Shown piece after piece: positions 1 to 6,955 of a stretch of DNA of 10,001 nucleotides. Source of the DNA: Bryobacteraceae bacterium. GTDB lineage: Bacteria; Acidobacteriota; Terriglobia; Bryobacterales; Bryobacteraceae. The first letter of the stretch is position 1; every line of letters begins with the position of its first letter. The translations under genes and the position numbers were made by a program. The notes under the pieces are model-generated. The model searched no databases, was not told where the DNA came from, and worked only from the letters and a program-made list of their open reading frames with translations. The stretch lies in assembly GCA_019686145.1 (NCBI GenBank), contig JADGHK010000049.1, positions 1 to 10,001 of the forward strand, given 5' to 3'.

Positions 1-666
1 CCGGAAGTAAAGCAGCGAATTCGGGACAGCCGGGTTCTCGGCACACAGCGGCTGGTGCAAGCGCTTTCCACCCTTTCCAGGCGCCCCGAGGTCCTGGTGT
101 CAGCCTCCGCGATCGGTTATTACGGGAACCGCGGCGATGAACTGCTGACAGAGGAGTCAGAGCCTGGAAGAGATTTCCTTTCGACCGTGTGCGAGGAGTG
201 GGAACGCAGCGCGGATCTCGCGGCCGCCCTGGGAATTCGCGTCGTGAAAGCACGAATCGGTATCGTGCTGGGTCCCGAAGGCGGCGCCCTGAAGCAGATG
301 CTTCCTCCATTCCGGGCCGGCTTGGCAGGCAGGCTGGGATCCGGCAAGCAATGGATGTCCTGGATTCACCGCGACGATCTCCTCAATCTGTTTCTTCATG
401 TCTTGGAGAATCGGACGATCGCGGGCGCCGTCAACGCGACGTCACCCAATCCCGTCACCAATGCAGTGTTTACCGAGCAGCTTGCAAAGACGATCCACCG
501 GCCCGCAGTCGTACCGATACCCGCATTCGCGCTCAAGATCAGGTTTGGGGAAGCGGCGGAACCGCTTCTGGCAAGCGCGCGGGTATTCCCCCGCGTTGCC
601 GTTGAAAGCGGTTTCAGGTTTCAATACCCCGAGCTTGGACCTGCATTGCACCATCTTCTGGGCTGA
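1..666 (+). CDS. TIGR01777-family NAD(P)-dependent epimerase/oxidoreductase (partial, 5' end missing)
   Basis: The reading frame is open from the first base and ends at TGA 664-666, so only the last 221 residues are visible; the GTG at 55 is internal, not the start. The visible part begins with a segment of the form I-R-x-SR-x-x-GTQ-x-L, typical of extended SDR proteins of the YfcH/TIGR01777 type. It continues with SASAIGYYGNRGDELLTEES, which holds the active-site tyrosine region, and ends in a DUF1731-like tail with LKIRFGEAAEPLLASARVFP and a final GFRFQYPEL. Such proteins are soluble Rossmann-fold enzymes of about 300 residues with poorly known substrates. The NAD(P)-binding N-terminus lies outside the window. 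I see no convincing terminator hairpin after the stop; only a T-run at 690-694. Confidence 0.9.
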   Translation, partial: PEVKQRIRDSRVLGTQRLVQALSTLSRRPEVLVSASAIGYYGNRGDELLTEESEPGRDFLSTVCEEWERSADLAAALGIRVVKARIGIVLGPEGGALKQMLPPFRAGLAGRLGSGKQWMSWIHRDDLLNLFLHVLENRTIAGAVNATSPNPVTNAVFTEQLAKTIHRPAVVPIPAFALKIRFGEAAEPLLASARVFPRVAVESGFRFQYPELGPALHHLLG

Positions 667-720
667 CTCCGTTTCGCCCCGCTTGCGCGTTTTTAGTCCG
701 CCCGAACGCAGGCTGATAGT

Positions 721-801
721 ATTGGAGTTAGCTCTACGCTCTGTGCACGACTCCAATCGAAAAGAGATAATGCATTCGCTTCTCTGAAGCGTTTGGGAAA
801 C
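721..801 (+). promoter_or_regulatory. Structured leader upstream of sugE (inverted repeats; function unknown)
   Basis: The 140-bp gap before sugE holds three small inverted repeats. ATTGGAGT at 721-728 pairs perfectly with ACTCCAAT at 750-757 across a 21-base loop. CGCTTC at 777-782 pairs with GAAGCG at 786-791 across a 3-base loop. GTTT-GGG-AAAC at 791-801 places the GGGA ribosome-binding site in and beside its loop. In addition, AGAGA at 763-767 could pair with TCTCT at 781-785, which would exclude the second hairpin. Many guanidinium exporter genes are preceded by guanidine riboswitches, but I do not recognise the conserved sequences of those classes here. Each repeat is short enough that chance is possible. 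Confidence 0.3.
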
Positions 802-806
802 ACACA

Positions 807-1127
807 ATGGCTTGGCTTGTTCTCGTAATCGCTGGCTTACTGGAAGTTGTATGGGCCGTCGGCCTCAAGTACGCCGCCGGGTTCACTCGCCTTTGGCCCA
901 GCGTGGCAACCCTTACTGCAATGGTCCTGAGCGTCGTTCTGCTGGGCCTGGCCGTGCGTGCTTTGCCGCTCGGCACGGCCTATGCCGTCTGGACTGGCAT
1001 CGGTACCGTCGGGACGGTCATCGTTGGCATTCTGCTGTTCGGCGAATCCGCCTCGTTTCTTCGCCTGTTCTGCATTCTCCTGATCGTGTCGGGCATCGTT
1101 GGGCTGAAGCTCGTCACGTCCAACTAG
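807..1127 (+). CDS. sugE: SMR-family guanidinium exporter (SugE/Gdx type)
   Basis: A 106-residue protein with four predicted membrane helices, the usual length for the small multidrug resistance family, whose members work as dual-topology dimers in the inner membrane and exchange substrate for protons. The first 22 residues are almost those of E. coli SugE ([17 protein letters not shown]). The residues that mark the guanidinium (Gdx) subtype are all present: the proton/substrate-binding Glu13, Trp16, Ser42, Tyr59 and Trp62, the last two within [14 protein letters not shown] (53-66). The likely role is export of guanidinium ion, with possible weak tolerance to quaternary ammonium compounds; this is inferred from family knowledge. 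The ATG at 807 is preceded by GGGA at 795-798. The gene stands alone between two unrelated plus-strand genes and has its own leader. Confidence 0.92.
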   Translation: MAWLVLVIAGLLEVVWAVGLKYAAGFTRLWPSVATLTAMVLSVVLLGLAVRALPLGTAYAVWTGIGTVGTVIVGILLFGESASFLRLFCILLIVSGIVGLKLVTSN

Positions 1128-1194
1128 CCGCCAGTCTCCGGACGGGCTGTCAAACAAAGATTTCCCTTCCTGTTCGTGCATCCCCGTCCCCTGA

Positions 1195-1200
1195 TATGAT
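1195..1200 (+). promoter_or_regulatory. Possible -10 box for the oxidoreductase gene
   Basis: TATGAT matches the sigma-70 -10 consensus at five of six positions and lies 23 bases before the ATG at 1224. The -35 region is poor (TTCGTG at 1173-1178 at best), so the call is tentative. It is offered because sugE ends 96 bp upstream and the oxidoreductase may be transcribed separately. Confidence 0.2.
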
Positions 1201-1223
1201 CGCTTCTTTCCAGTGAGGACCTG

Positions 1224-2264
1224 ATGAAGACGATACGCATCGCAATGCTCGGTTCCGGTTTCGTCGCCGACTTTTACATGCAGGGGCTGGCGAATGTAAA
1301 TGGGCAGGAAGTTGTACTGAACTACTCCCGGTCAAAGAAACGCGGCGAAGCCTTTGCCCGGAAATGGGGCATTCCCGAAACGACTCAGAAGCTCTCAAAG
1401 GCCATTGGGCGAAACGACGTTGACCTGTACGTAATTGCCCTGCCGAATGAGGCGCACATGCCCGTGGCGCTGGAGCTGGCCAAGGCCCGGAAGAATCAAG
1501 TCTGCACCAAGCCGTTAGCCCGCAACCGCGCCGAAGCGAAAACAATGCTTGACGCGGTGCGCAGATCGGGCGCAATGCACGGATACGCTGAGACGGAAGT
1601 GTTTGCTCCCGCAGTGGTGAAAGCGAAGGAAACGATTGAATCGGGGGCGATTGGCAGAGTTTTATGGGTTCGCTCCCGCGAATCCCACAGCGGCCCTCAC
1701 AGCCCTCATTTCTGGGATGTCGAAAAGACGGGTGGCGGCGCGATGAATGACTTAGGCTGCCACTGCATCGAAGCGGCACGATACTTCTTTGGGAAGGACA
1801 ACCGTATCGTCGAGGTCATGGCATGGGGAGATACGCTCGTCCACCAGACGAAGACAAAGGGCGAGGACAACGCATTGCTGGTTCTGAAATTTGAGAGCGG
1901 AGGAATTGCCCATTGCGAGCTGTCCTGGACGACGCGCGGCGGGCTCGACCTGCGAAATGAGATCCACGGCTCGGAAGGTTCCATCTTCACCGATGTCACA
2001 CGCGGAACGCCCATCTCATGCTTTACAAGCCGCCCTGCCGGATATGTCGTAGAGAAGGCGGACATCGACTTCGGTTGGACTCGCCCGCTGCCGGAAGAAG
2101 CATTCGCCTACGGCTACCAGGCGGAAATGCGGCACTTTGTCGAATGCGTGCGCGACGGTGTTCAGCCAAGGGAAACCTACGAGGATGGCTACGTGGTGAA
2201 CTGCGTCCTTGAGGCGGGATATCAATCGATGCGCACCAGGAAGTGGGTGCGGCCGAAGTACTGA
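1224..2264 (+). CDS. Gfo/Idh/MocA-family oxidoreductase
   Basis: A 346-residue soluble protein of the usual family length. Residues 1-120 form a Rossmann domain: the nucleotide loop is LGSGFVADFY (9-18) and the motif normally written EKP appears as TKP (95-97). The C-terminal alpha/beta domain contains GGGAMNDLGCHCIE (170-183), the usual site of the catalytic Asp and His (D176 and H180). Members use NAD(P) to oxidise or reduce sugars, inositols or related hydroxy compounds, or act on glycosides; the substrate cannot be told from sequence. No Tat or Sec signal is seen, so it is probably cytoplasmic. The ATG at 1224 has GAGGA at 1215-1219 as ribosome-binding site. The gene converges with the hsp20 pair, leaving 57 bp between stops, where I see no clear terminator. 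No sugar transporter or regulator is nearby to hint at its pathway. Confidence 0.9.
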   Translation: MKTIRIAMLGSGFVADFYMQGLANVNGQEVVLNYSRSKKRGEAFARKWGIPETTQKLSKAIGRNDVDLYVIALPNEAHMPVALELAKARKNQVCTKPLARNRAEAKTMLDAVRRSGAMHGYAETEVFAPAVVKAKETIESGAIGRVLWVRSRESHSGPHSPHFWDVEKTGGGAMNDLGCHCIEAARYFFGKDNRIVEVMAWGDTLVHQTKTKGEDNALLVLKFESGGIAHCELSWTTRGGLDLRNEIHGSEGSIFTDVTRGTPISCFTSRPAGYVVEKADIDFGWTRPLPEEAFAYGYQAEMRHFVECVRDGVQPRETYEDGYVVNCVLEAGYQSMRTRKWVRPKY

Positions 2265-2321
2265 GGACAGCACAGGAAGTCCCGCTTGGCCTCCGGAGCT
2301 TGGGGCATAAGAGTACAACGA

Positions 2322-3026
2322 TTATGAACGGCCTTCCGGCCGGATGTGCGGCTCCGCAGCGCCGTCTCCCGTGCTCGTGGGCCGTGGCGCTCCTGTGCTG
2401 GCGCCCTCGCCTGCCGTTGCCGGTTCGCCGTGGGTCGGCTCCTCTTCGGCTCCGCTCGTCCATGGAGGCACATTAGCCTGTGCGGTCTCCTCCTCGACAG
2501 CCGTGACAGGGATGCGTCGCCGTCGGGGCTGCCGCTCACGTACGGGAATGTACACCTTCAGCACTCCGCCCTGGAATTCGGCCTTCACGTTCTCTGCATT
2601 GATGTCTTCCGGCAGACGGATCAGGCGCCGGAATTTTCCGTAGCTACGCTCCGTCCTCTGGTATCCCTCTCCACGCTCCTCATGCTCACGACGCCGCTCA
2701 CCCTCGATTAAGAGGCCCTCGCCGGTTACTTCCGCATGCAAGTCGCCCGGCTGTACTCCAGGCAAATCGGCGCTAATTACGAGCTGATTCCGGTCCCGCC
2801 ACACCTCAATTGCGGGAACCCAAGCCACTGCTTCCCCGGCTCCGGCCCTCAGCCGGTCGAGTTCGTCGGCGAAACGATGTATCAACGCAGAAGGACTCAT
2901 TGTTAAGAACTCGATCGGGTTGACGCCGAAGTGCGTAGAGAACGGCGGGCGGCGGACAACCGTCCGCTGTCCGCCGTGTATGCCTCGTTCTTCACCCAGG
3001 CTCGGAGCCTCCTTCTGGTTCTGCAC
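2322..3026 (-). CDS. Small heat-shock protein, Hsp20/alpha-crystallin family (paralog with long C-terminal tail)
   Basis: A 234-residue ATP-independent chaperone that would bind unfolding proteins and hold them for DnaK/ClpB. The alpha-crystallin domain spans about residues 69-162 and shows ISADLPGVQPGD, GLLIEGERRREHEER, the ERSYGKFRRLIRLP block and GGVLKVYIP. An IPV motif (172-174) stands for the usual I-x-I anchor. The N-terminal arm carries NPIEFLTMSP, shared with the upstream paralog. A 60-residue tail rich in Ala, Glu, Pro, Thr and Gly follows the anchor, which is unusual. I chose the GTG at 3024-3026 rather than the one at 3033-3035. The later start sits 8-10 bases after the AGGAGGGG ribosome-binding site and gives a protein beginning like the paralog (VQNQKE versus MAQNQKE), whereas the earlier GTG overlaps that site. 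It lies 38 bp downstream of the other hsp20, so the two probably share a transcript. Confidence 0.93.
   Translation of the reverse strand: MQNQKEAPSLGEERGIHGGQRTVVRRPPFSTHFGVNPIEFLTMSPSALIHRFADELDRLRAGAGEAVAWVPAIEVWRDRNQLVISADLPGVQPGDLHAEVTGEGLLIEGERRREHEERGEGYQRTERSYGKFRRLIRLPEDINAENVKAEFQGGVLKVYIPVRERQPRRRRIPVTAVEEETAQANVPPWTSGAEEEPTHGEPATAGEGASTGAPRPTSTGDGAAEPHIRPEGRS
2620..2729. repeat. Internal direct repeat, copy 1 (near-identical hsp20 core)
   Basis: This 110-bp block matches 3201-3310 at a constant offset of 581 bp with three differences (2629, 2646 and 2722). It encodes the part of the alpha-crystallin domain from GLLIEGERRR to the SYGKF block. Flanking coding sequence in both directions is clearly less similar, which suggests gene conversion or recent partial duplication. 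Confidence 0.85.
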
Positions 3027-3064
3027 AATAGTCACCCCTCCTCGTCTGGTGTTTTCTGCTGGGT

Positions 3065-3616
3065 TTACTGGCTGGCCACCTGGATCGGGATACGCTTGCG
3101 TTGCTGCTGCTGTTCTGGCGGCAGAGGCACCCGGACTTCGAGCACGCCATTCTTGAAATCGGCCTTAATACTGTCTGGATTGATGCCTTCGGGCAGGCCA
3201 ATCAGGCGCTGGAATTTTCCGTAGCTGCGCTCCGTCCTCTGGTATCCCTCTCCACGCTCCTCATGCTCACGACGCCGCTCACCCTCGATTAAGAGGCCCT
3301 CGTCGGTTACCTCCACGCGGACATCTTCGGGTTTCACGCCCGGCAAGTCCGCGCTGATTGCAAGCTGGTTCTCCTCTTGCCGTATGTCGATCGGCGGCAC
3401 CCAGGCTGCCACTTCGCGAGTCACTCCGGCCAGGCGGTCAAACTCGTCCGTAAAACGCCTCATCAACGCAAACGGACTCATCGTTAAGAACTCGATGGGG
3501 TTGATGTTGAAGAATGATGGCCACTCCAACCGGCGAGCGAGAGTTCCTTGCCTTTGTTCTCGCTGCAAAGCCCGTTCTTCGCTCCGGCCCGCAGATTCCT
3601 TTTGATTTTGTGCCAT
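3065..3616 (-). CDS. Small heat-shock protein, Hsp20/alpha-crystallin family (first gene of the pair)
   Basis: A 183-residue holdase chaperone of typical length. The N-terminal arm (1-68) contains NPIEFLTMSPFALMRRFTDE. The alpha-crystallin domain occupies about residues 72-165 with ISADLPGVKPEDV, GLLIEGERRR, SYGKFQRLIGLP and NGVLEVRVP. A classic I-x-I anchor, IPI (176-178), stands near the C-terminus and would fill the groove of a neighbouring subunit in the oligomer. The ATG at 3614-3616 has a strong AGGAGG (plus-strand 3624-3629) seven bases upstream. It is the promoter-proximal gene of an hsp20 pair and is transcribed away from the phosphoketolase-like gene. In the 219-bp divergent region (3617-3835) I see no CIRCE element, no sigma-32-type promoter and only weak sigma-70-like hexamers, so the heat control is not visible. 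Confidence 0.95.
   Translation of the reverse strand: MAQNQKESAGRSEERALQREQRQGTLARRLEWPSFFNINPIEFLTMSPFALMRRFTDEFDRLAGVTREVAAWVPPIDIRQEENQLAISADLPGVKPEDVRVEVTDEGLLIEGERRREHEERGEGYQRTERSYGKFQRLIGLPEGINPDSIKADFKNGVLEVRVPLPPEQQQQRKRIPIQVASQ
3201..3310. repeat. Internal direct repeat, copy 2 (near-identical hsp20 core)
   Basis: This is the partner of 2620-2729, with 107 of 110 positions identical including third codon positions. It lies in the same part of the alpha-crystallin domain of the upstream paralog. Confidence 0.85.
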
Positions 3617-3835
3617 TACTGTCCCTCCTGGATTCGTTAGTCTTTCAACGCTGACGCAACCAGAGAGCCAATCGGCAGGTGCTCCAAGCTATACCAGGAC
3701 AAACCTTTCCTTTTGAATCGCCGGAGTACTGCTGGTAAGAATTTCAGTGGCTTAGTAGTTTCTTCCGACAGACCTCGCCGCCTAAAACGGCAACAAGGCG
3801 AAACTGCCAGTTCTGTGCCGTGATCTATCTCCCGA

Positions 3836-6292
3836 ATGGAAAAGAGCGAGTTGTCAGGCCAGGTCGCGGATGCAGAAGGATGGCGTGAGCGCTGGTCGGG
3901 CGGGTACGGAGTCATCCGGCACAAGAGCGGGACGATTGAGAACATCGCGGCACTGGGCGAGCGGCTCGGCGCACACGCGCCTTTGGGCGACGGCGTTTCC
4001 ATCTATGAGTTGCTCTACGCAGCGGATCGGGTTGCCAGCGCAGCCATGTGGCTTGTGGTTCACCAAACGTATGCACGCTCTGTCTATCTGGATGGCCGCC
4101 CGCTTGTAGCCGAAGACTTCAAGAAGGACCCTGAGGGCCACGCGGGCGGATCGCTGAACATGGTCCCTGCCTATGTCGGCTATCTTGCTGCCAATGTGCT
4201 CGCCGGCCGTACCCGGGCCTGGCTCATGGGCCAAGGGCATTGCGTCTCCGCAATCGACTCGGTGAACCTGTTGTGCGGCAACATGACGCAGGCCCATGCC
4301 GCGCGCTATAGCATCAGCGATGAAGGACTTACGCGTTTCGTCCGCGACTTCTATTCCTACCGGCTGGACGAGCAGGGAAGGCCAGCGTCGCCGCTAGGCA
4401 GCCACGTGAACGCTCACACCGCAGGCGGCTTGCTCGAAGGGGGCTATCTGGGCTTTGCAGAGGTCCAGTACGTTCACATGCCTATCCCTGGAGAGGCTCT
4501 GGTGACTTTCCTCAGTGACGGCGCCTTCGAAGAACAGCGCGGAGCAGATTGGGCGCCACGCTGGTGGCGAGCCGAAGACTGCGGAATCGCGCTGCCGATC
4601 ATGATCGCCAACGGCCGGCGCATCGATCAGCGGACCACCATGTCGATGGAAGGCGGCGTCGACTGGTTTGTCCAGCACCTGAGACTCAATACGTTCGACC
4701 CGATCGTATTCGACGGACGCGATCCGGCAGCCTTCGTTTGGGCGATCTTTGAGATGGAAGACCGGCTGCGCAGGCAGGTGGAGGCAATCCGTACGGGAGA
4801 GATCCGCTATCCGGTTCGTCTGCCCTATGGAATCGCTGTAGCTCCAAAAGGAGCGGGTTTTTATAACGAAGGCACAAATCTCGCTCACAACCTTCCGCTG
4901 ATGACGAACCCGCGGAAGGACCCGGAAGGCGCGCGACTGTTCAACGAATACGCCCGCCGGCTGTGGGTTCCAGCGGATGAACTACTTTCCTCCGTCGAGC
5001 GGTTTCAACGGCATCAGCGCTCGAACAGACCTCGTGAGAAGGACAATCCGCTGGTCCATCGCGATGTGTCGCTGCGGGAGTTTCCGGAGCCCCGATACCG
5101 CCCGGCGCCAGATGATCGAAGAGCACGGCAGAGCTGGACTTACGCCAGCCCGATGTCCGCCGTCGACGATCTGTACGTTCGAACGTGCCAGGCGAACCGG
5201 CACCTTCGCCCCCGAGTCGGCAACCCCGACGAAATGAAGTCGAACCGGATGCTCCGCACTCTGGAGGCATTGAAGTTTCGGGTGACGGATCCGGAACCAG
5301 GCGTCCCGGAGGCCGTCGAAGGTGCAGTCATTACGGCCCTGAATGAGGAGGCGGTCGCCAACGCGGCGCTGGCGAACAAGGCGGGCATCAACATCATCGT
5401 GACGTATGAAGCGTTCGCCACCAAGATGTACGGGGCTGTCAGGCAGGAAGTGACGTGGGAAAAGCAAAAGGCGGATACGGGCCGCCCCTCGCGCTGGCTC
5501 TCGATCCCCCTGATCCTTACGTCTCACACCTGGGAGAACGGCAAGAACGAATACTCGCACCAGGATCCCACGATGGCAGAGGCAATGCTGGGGGAGACGT
5601 CGGAGATCTCTCGCGTTCTCTTCGCCGCCGATTACAACAGCGCTGCGGCATTGATGAGCGGCGTGTACCGGACTCACGGCCAGATCTGGACGGTGGTCGT
5701 ACCGAAGAGCGAGATTCCAGACCTGCTGACGCGGGAGGAAGCAGAGCGGCTGCTCGAACAGGGAGCCGTGGAACTCGAATGGGCAGGATATCTGAGGGAA
5801 CGGGCAGAAATCCTTCTGACGGCGATCGGGAGCTTTCAGCTTGTCGAAACCGTGAAGGCTGCCTTTCGCTTATCCGAAAAGGGCATCCCACACCGCGTCA
5901 TCTACATGCTGGAACCAGCAAGGTTCCGGAAACCGCGCACCGACCGCGAAACAGAGCACATGGCTCCCGAGACTCTCCGCTGGAACTTATACCCGCCCAG
6001 CATCCGGCGCCGGCTCTTTGTCACTCATACGCGCCCGGAACCAATCCGCGGTTTACTGCAACCCCTCGTCACAGGCTCTGCTACGGCCGTCCTCGGGTTT
6101 CTCGGCAACGGCGGCACGCTGGACGCGAATGGAATGCTCTTCGTGAATGAGTGCACGTGGGCGCACTGCGTCGCGCAATCGGCGTGCCTTCTCGATTTGC
6201 CGCTGAATCGCCTGCTGACCGGAAGGGAGCTTGAAGCCCTGGAAGGGAGCATCTCCCCGTCCGGGGTGATCATTCCGGAACCCGCTCAATGA
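3836..6292 (+). CDS. Divergent phosphoketolase-family ThDP enzyme
   Basis: An 818-residue protein, close to the roughly 800 of xylulose-5-phosphate/fructose-6-phosphate phosphoketolases. Phosphoketolase landmarks occur in order: GH (101-102) for the GHWGT His, GQGH (132-135) for GPGH, SHV and EGG (189-203), APKG followed by EGTNLAHNLPL (336-354) for the PKGW...EGTFRAHQVPL region, NEE (503-505) at the catalytic Glu of SEH, YEAF (524-527), and NEYSHQDP (571-578) for NGFSHQDP. Departures include SDGAFEEQ (227-234) instead of GDGEAETG, loss of the His of SIHEGG (L200 here), and PKGA instead of PKGW. It is therefore a ThDP-enzyme relative whose sugar-phosphate chemistry is uncertain. As I recall, similar proteins are sometimes labelled xylulose-5-phosphate 3-epimerase in databases. 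The ATG at 3836 is the first in frame after a stop at 3821-3823, but no good ribosome-binding site precedes it. Confidence 0.85.
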   Translation: MEKSELSGQVADAEGWRERWSGGYGVIRHKSGTIENIAALGERLGAHAPLGDGVSIYELLYAADRVASAAMWLVVHQTYARSVYLDGRPLVAEDFKKDPEGHAGGSLNMVPAYVGYLAANVLAGRTRAWLMGQGHCVSAIDSVNLLCGNMTQAHAARYSISDEGLTRFVRDFYSYRLDEQGRPASPLGSHVNAHTAGGLLEGGYLGFAEVQYVHMPIPGEALVTFLSDGAFEEQRGADWAPRWWRAEDCGIALPIMIANGRRIDQRTTMSMEGGVDWFVQHLRLNTFDPIVFDGRDPAAFVWAIFEMEDRLRRQVEAIRTGEIRYPVRLPYGIAVAPKGAGFYNEGTNLAHNLPLMTNPRKDPEGARLFNEYARRLWVPADELLSSVERFQRHQRSNRPREKDNPLVHRDVSLREFPEPRYRPAPDDRRARQSWTYASPMSAVDDLYVRTCQANRHLRPRVGNPDEMKSNRMLRTLEALKFRVTDPEPGVPEAVEGAVITALNEEAVANAALANKAGINIIVTYEAFATKMYGAVRQEVTWEKQKADTGRPSRWLSIPLILTSHTWENGKNEYSHQDPTMAEAMLGETSEISRVLFAADYNSAAALMSGVYRTHGQIWTVVVPKSEIPDLLTREEAERLLEQGAVELEWAGYLRERAEILLTAIGSFQLVETVKAAFRLSEKGIPHRVIYMLEPARFRKPRTDRETEHMAPETLRWNLYPPSIRRRLFVTHTRPEPIRGLLQPLVTGSATAVLGFLGNGGTLDANGMLFVNECTWAHCVAQSACLLDLPLNRLLTGRELEALEGSISPSGVIIPEPAQ

Positions 6293-6318
6293 TCCCAGCT
6301 TTTCACTTGGAGATACCA

Positions 6319-6567
6319 ATGCCACAAACCATTCGAGCCCGGTTGAGCCACCCGATCGACGCCGCTGAGCTAAGCAGGATCTGGGAAGCTCACGTAAACC
6401 TGCACGATGGGCCGGAACTTCTGTTTTCCGTTACTGGCAGTGACGTAGCAATCAGCTATCCGTCGCAGGCTACTCCGCGGGGGACGGAGAAGCTGCGCCG
6501 CGCGTTCGAGGAAGCGTTGCGGACCGTCGACCCGAATGTTCAGGTAGAGTGGCAGGAACCAACTTGA
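6319..6567 (+). CDS. Small conserved-looking hypothetical protein (82 aa), linked to the phosphoketolase-like gene
   Basis: I do not recognise a family. The frame opens at an ATG at 6289 that overlaps the upstream stop (ATGA). The start at 6319 is preferred because GGAG at 6309-6312 lies six bases before it, giving an 82-residue protein beginning MPQTIRARLSHPIDAAEL. It has no membrane segment, signal peptide or cysteines. A short hydrophobic run (LLFSVTGSDVAISY) follows a helix-like N-terminus, and a charged helix (GTEKLRRAFEEALRTV) follows that, consistent with a small alpha/beta fold. Its position 26 bp after the large enzyme suggests co-transcription and perhaps a related role; this is inference. 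If the 6289 start is used, translation would be coupled. Its stop lies two bases from the end of the convergent cupin gene. Confidence 0.7.
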   Translation: MPQTIRARLSHPIDAAELSRIWEAHVNLHDGPELLFSVTGSDVAISYPSQATPRGTEKLRRAFEEALRTVDPNVQVEWQEPT

Positions 6568-6569
6568 AA

Positions 6570-6905
6570 TCACTCGTCGCGGCCGTGAACGTGCGCTGGC
6601 GGAGCCGTCGCTTCCACGGCCACAAACGGCTCCAGTATGCGATAGGAGTGGTTCGCGCCTTTCGGAACAACCCAGGAGTCGCCCGCTGCCAACTTCACCA
6701 CCTGGCCTTCGGTGTGCAGTTCGGCGCTACCTTCGATCACATATCCAACCGTTTCGTAATTGCGGGCTGACTGCGGCTTCGGATCCCCGGGGTTTTCGCG
6801 CCAGAGACGCATCGCCACGCTCTTGCCCGACGCAAGGTAGACCTGGCCCTGCTTCCCTTTGGGTGAGTAATGAGAATTGATCTTTGTGACGGTTGTATCG
6901 CCCAT
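6570..6905 (-). CDS. Small single-domain cupin protein
   Basis: A 111-residue protein with one cupin beta-barrel domain. The second cupin motif is clear: AGDSWVVPKGANHSY (74-88), with Gly75, Asp76, Pro81 and His86. In the first motif the Glu is kept in NYETVGYVIEG (49-59), but the usual H-x-H metal ligands just before it are not seen (QSARNY). Metal binding may therefore be lost or use other residues; an HVH lies near the C-terminus (105-107). Small cupins include isomerases, dioxygenases and sensor-like proteins, so no function is assigned. The ATG (6903-6905) has GAGGTGA shortly upstream. It lies 50 bp after dnaJ on the same strand with no terminator-like hairpin between them, so it may be the last gene of the hrcA-grpE-dnaJ operon. 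Confidence 0.85.
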   Translation of the reverse strand: MGDTTVTKINSHYSPKGKQGQVYLASGKSVAMRLWRENPGDPKPQSARNYETVGYVIEGSAELHTEGQVVKLAAGDSWVVPKGANHSYRILEPFVAVEATAPPAHVHGRDE

Positions 6906-6955
6906 CGCCTGTCACCTCAGACGATAGACGCGCGTGCCAGGGCAGGTTGTGTCAG

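Noticed and set aside
667..806. Guanidine-I, -II or -III riboswitch before sugE
   Set aside because: I could not find the paired ACGR-loop hairpins of class II or the conserved core sequences of classes I and III.
1150..1779. Minus-strand open frame of 209 codons
   Set aside because: Antisense to the Gfo/Idh/MocA gene, rich in Ser, Arg and Pro, with no domain.
3033..3035. Upstream GTG as start of the second hsp20
   Set aside because: It overlaps its own AGGAGGGG ribosome-binding site; the GTG at 3024-3026 has proper spacing and matches the paralog's N-terminus.
3616..3700. Possible thermometer in the hsp20 leader (TCCTGG pairing with CCAGGA at the ribosome-binding site)
   Set aside because: Only six base pairs across a loop of about 62 bases, with no ROSE-like arrangement, so it is likely chance.
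3637..4002. Minus-strand open frame of 121 codons in the hsp20-phosphoketolase divergent region
   Set aside because: Half of it is antisense to the phosphoketolase-like gene, the composition is random-looking, and no ribosome-binding site or family match is apparent.
5455..6150. Plus-strand open frame of 231 codons inside the phosphoketolase-like gene
   Set aside because: Out-of-frame shadow with Arg/Gly/Ser-rich translation and no recognisable fold, while the main frame carries conserved motifs across the same bases.
6581..6621. Inverted repeat GGCCGTG/CACGGCC as a shared terminator for the convergent genes
   Set aside because: The 27-base loop, absence of a T-run on either side, and location inside the cupin coding sequence make a terminator unlikely.
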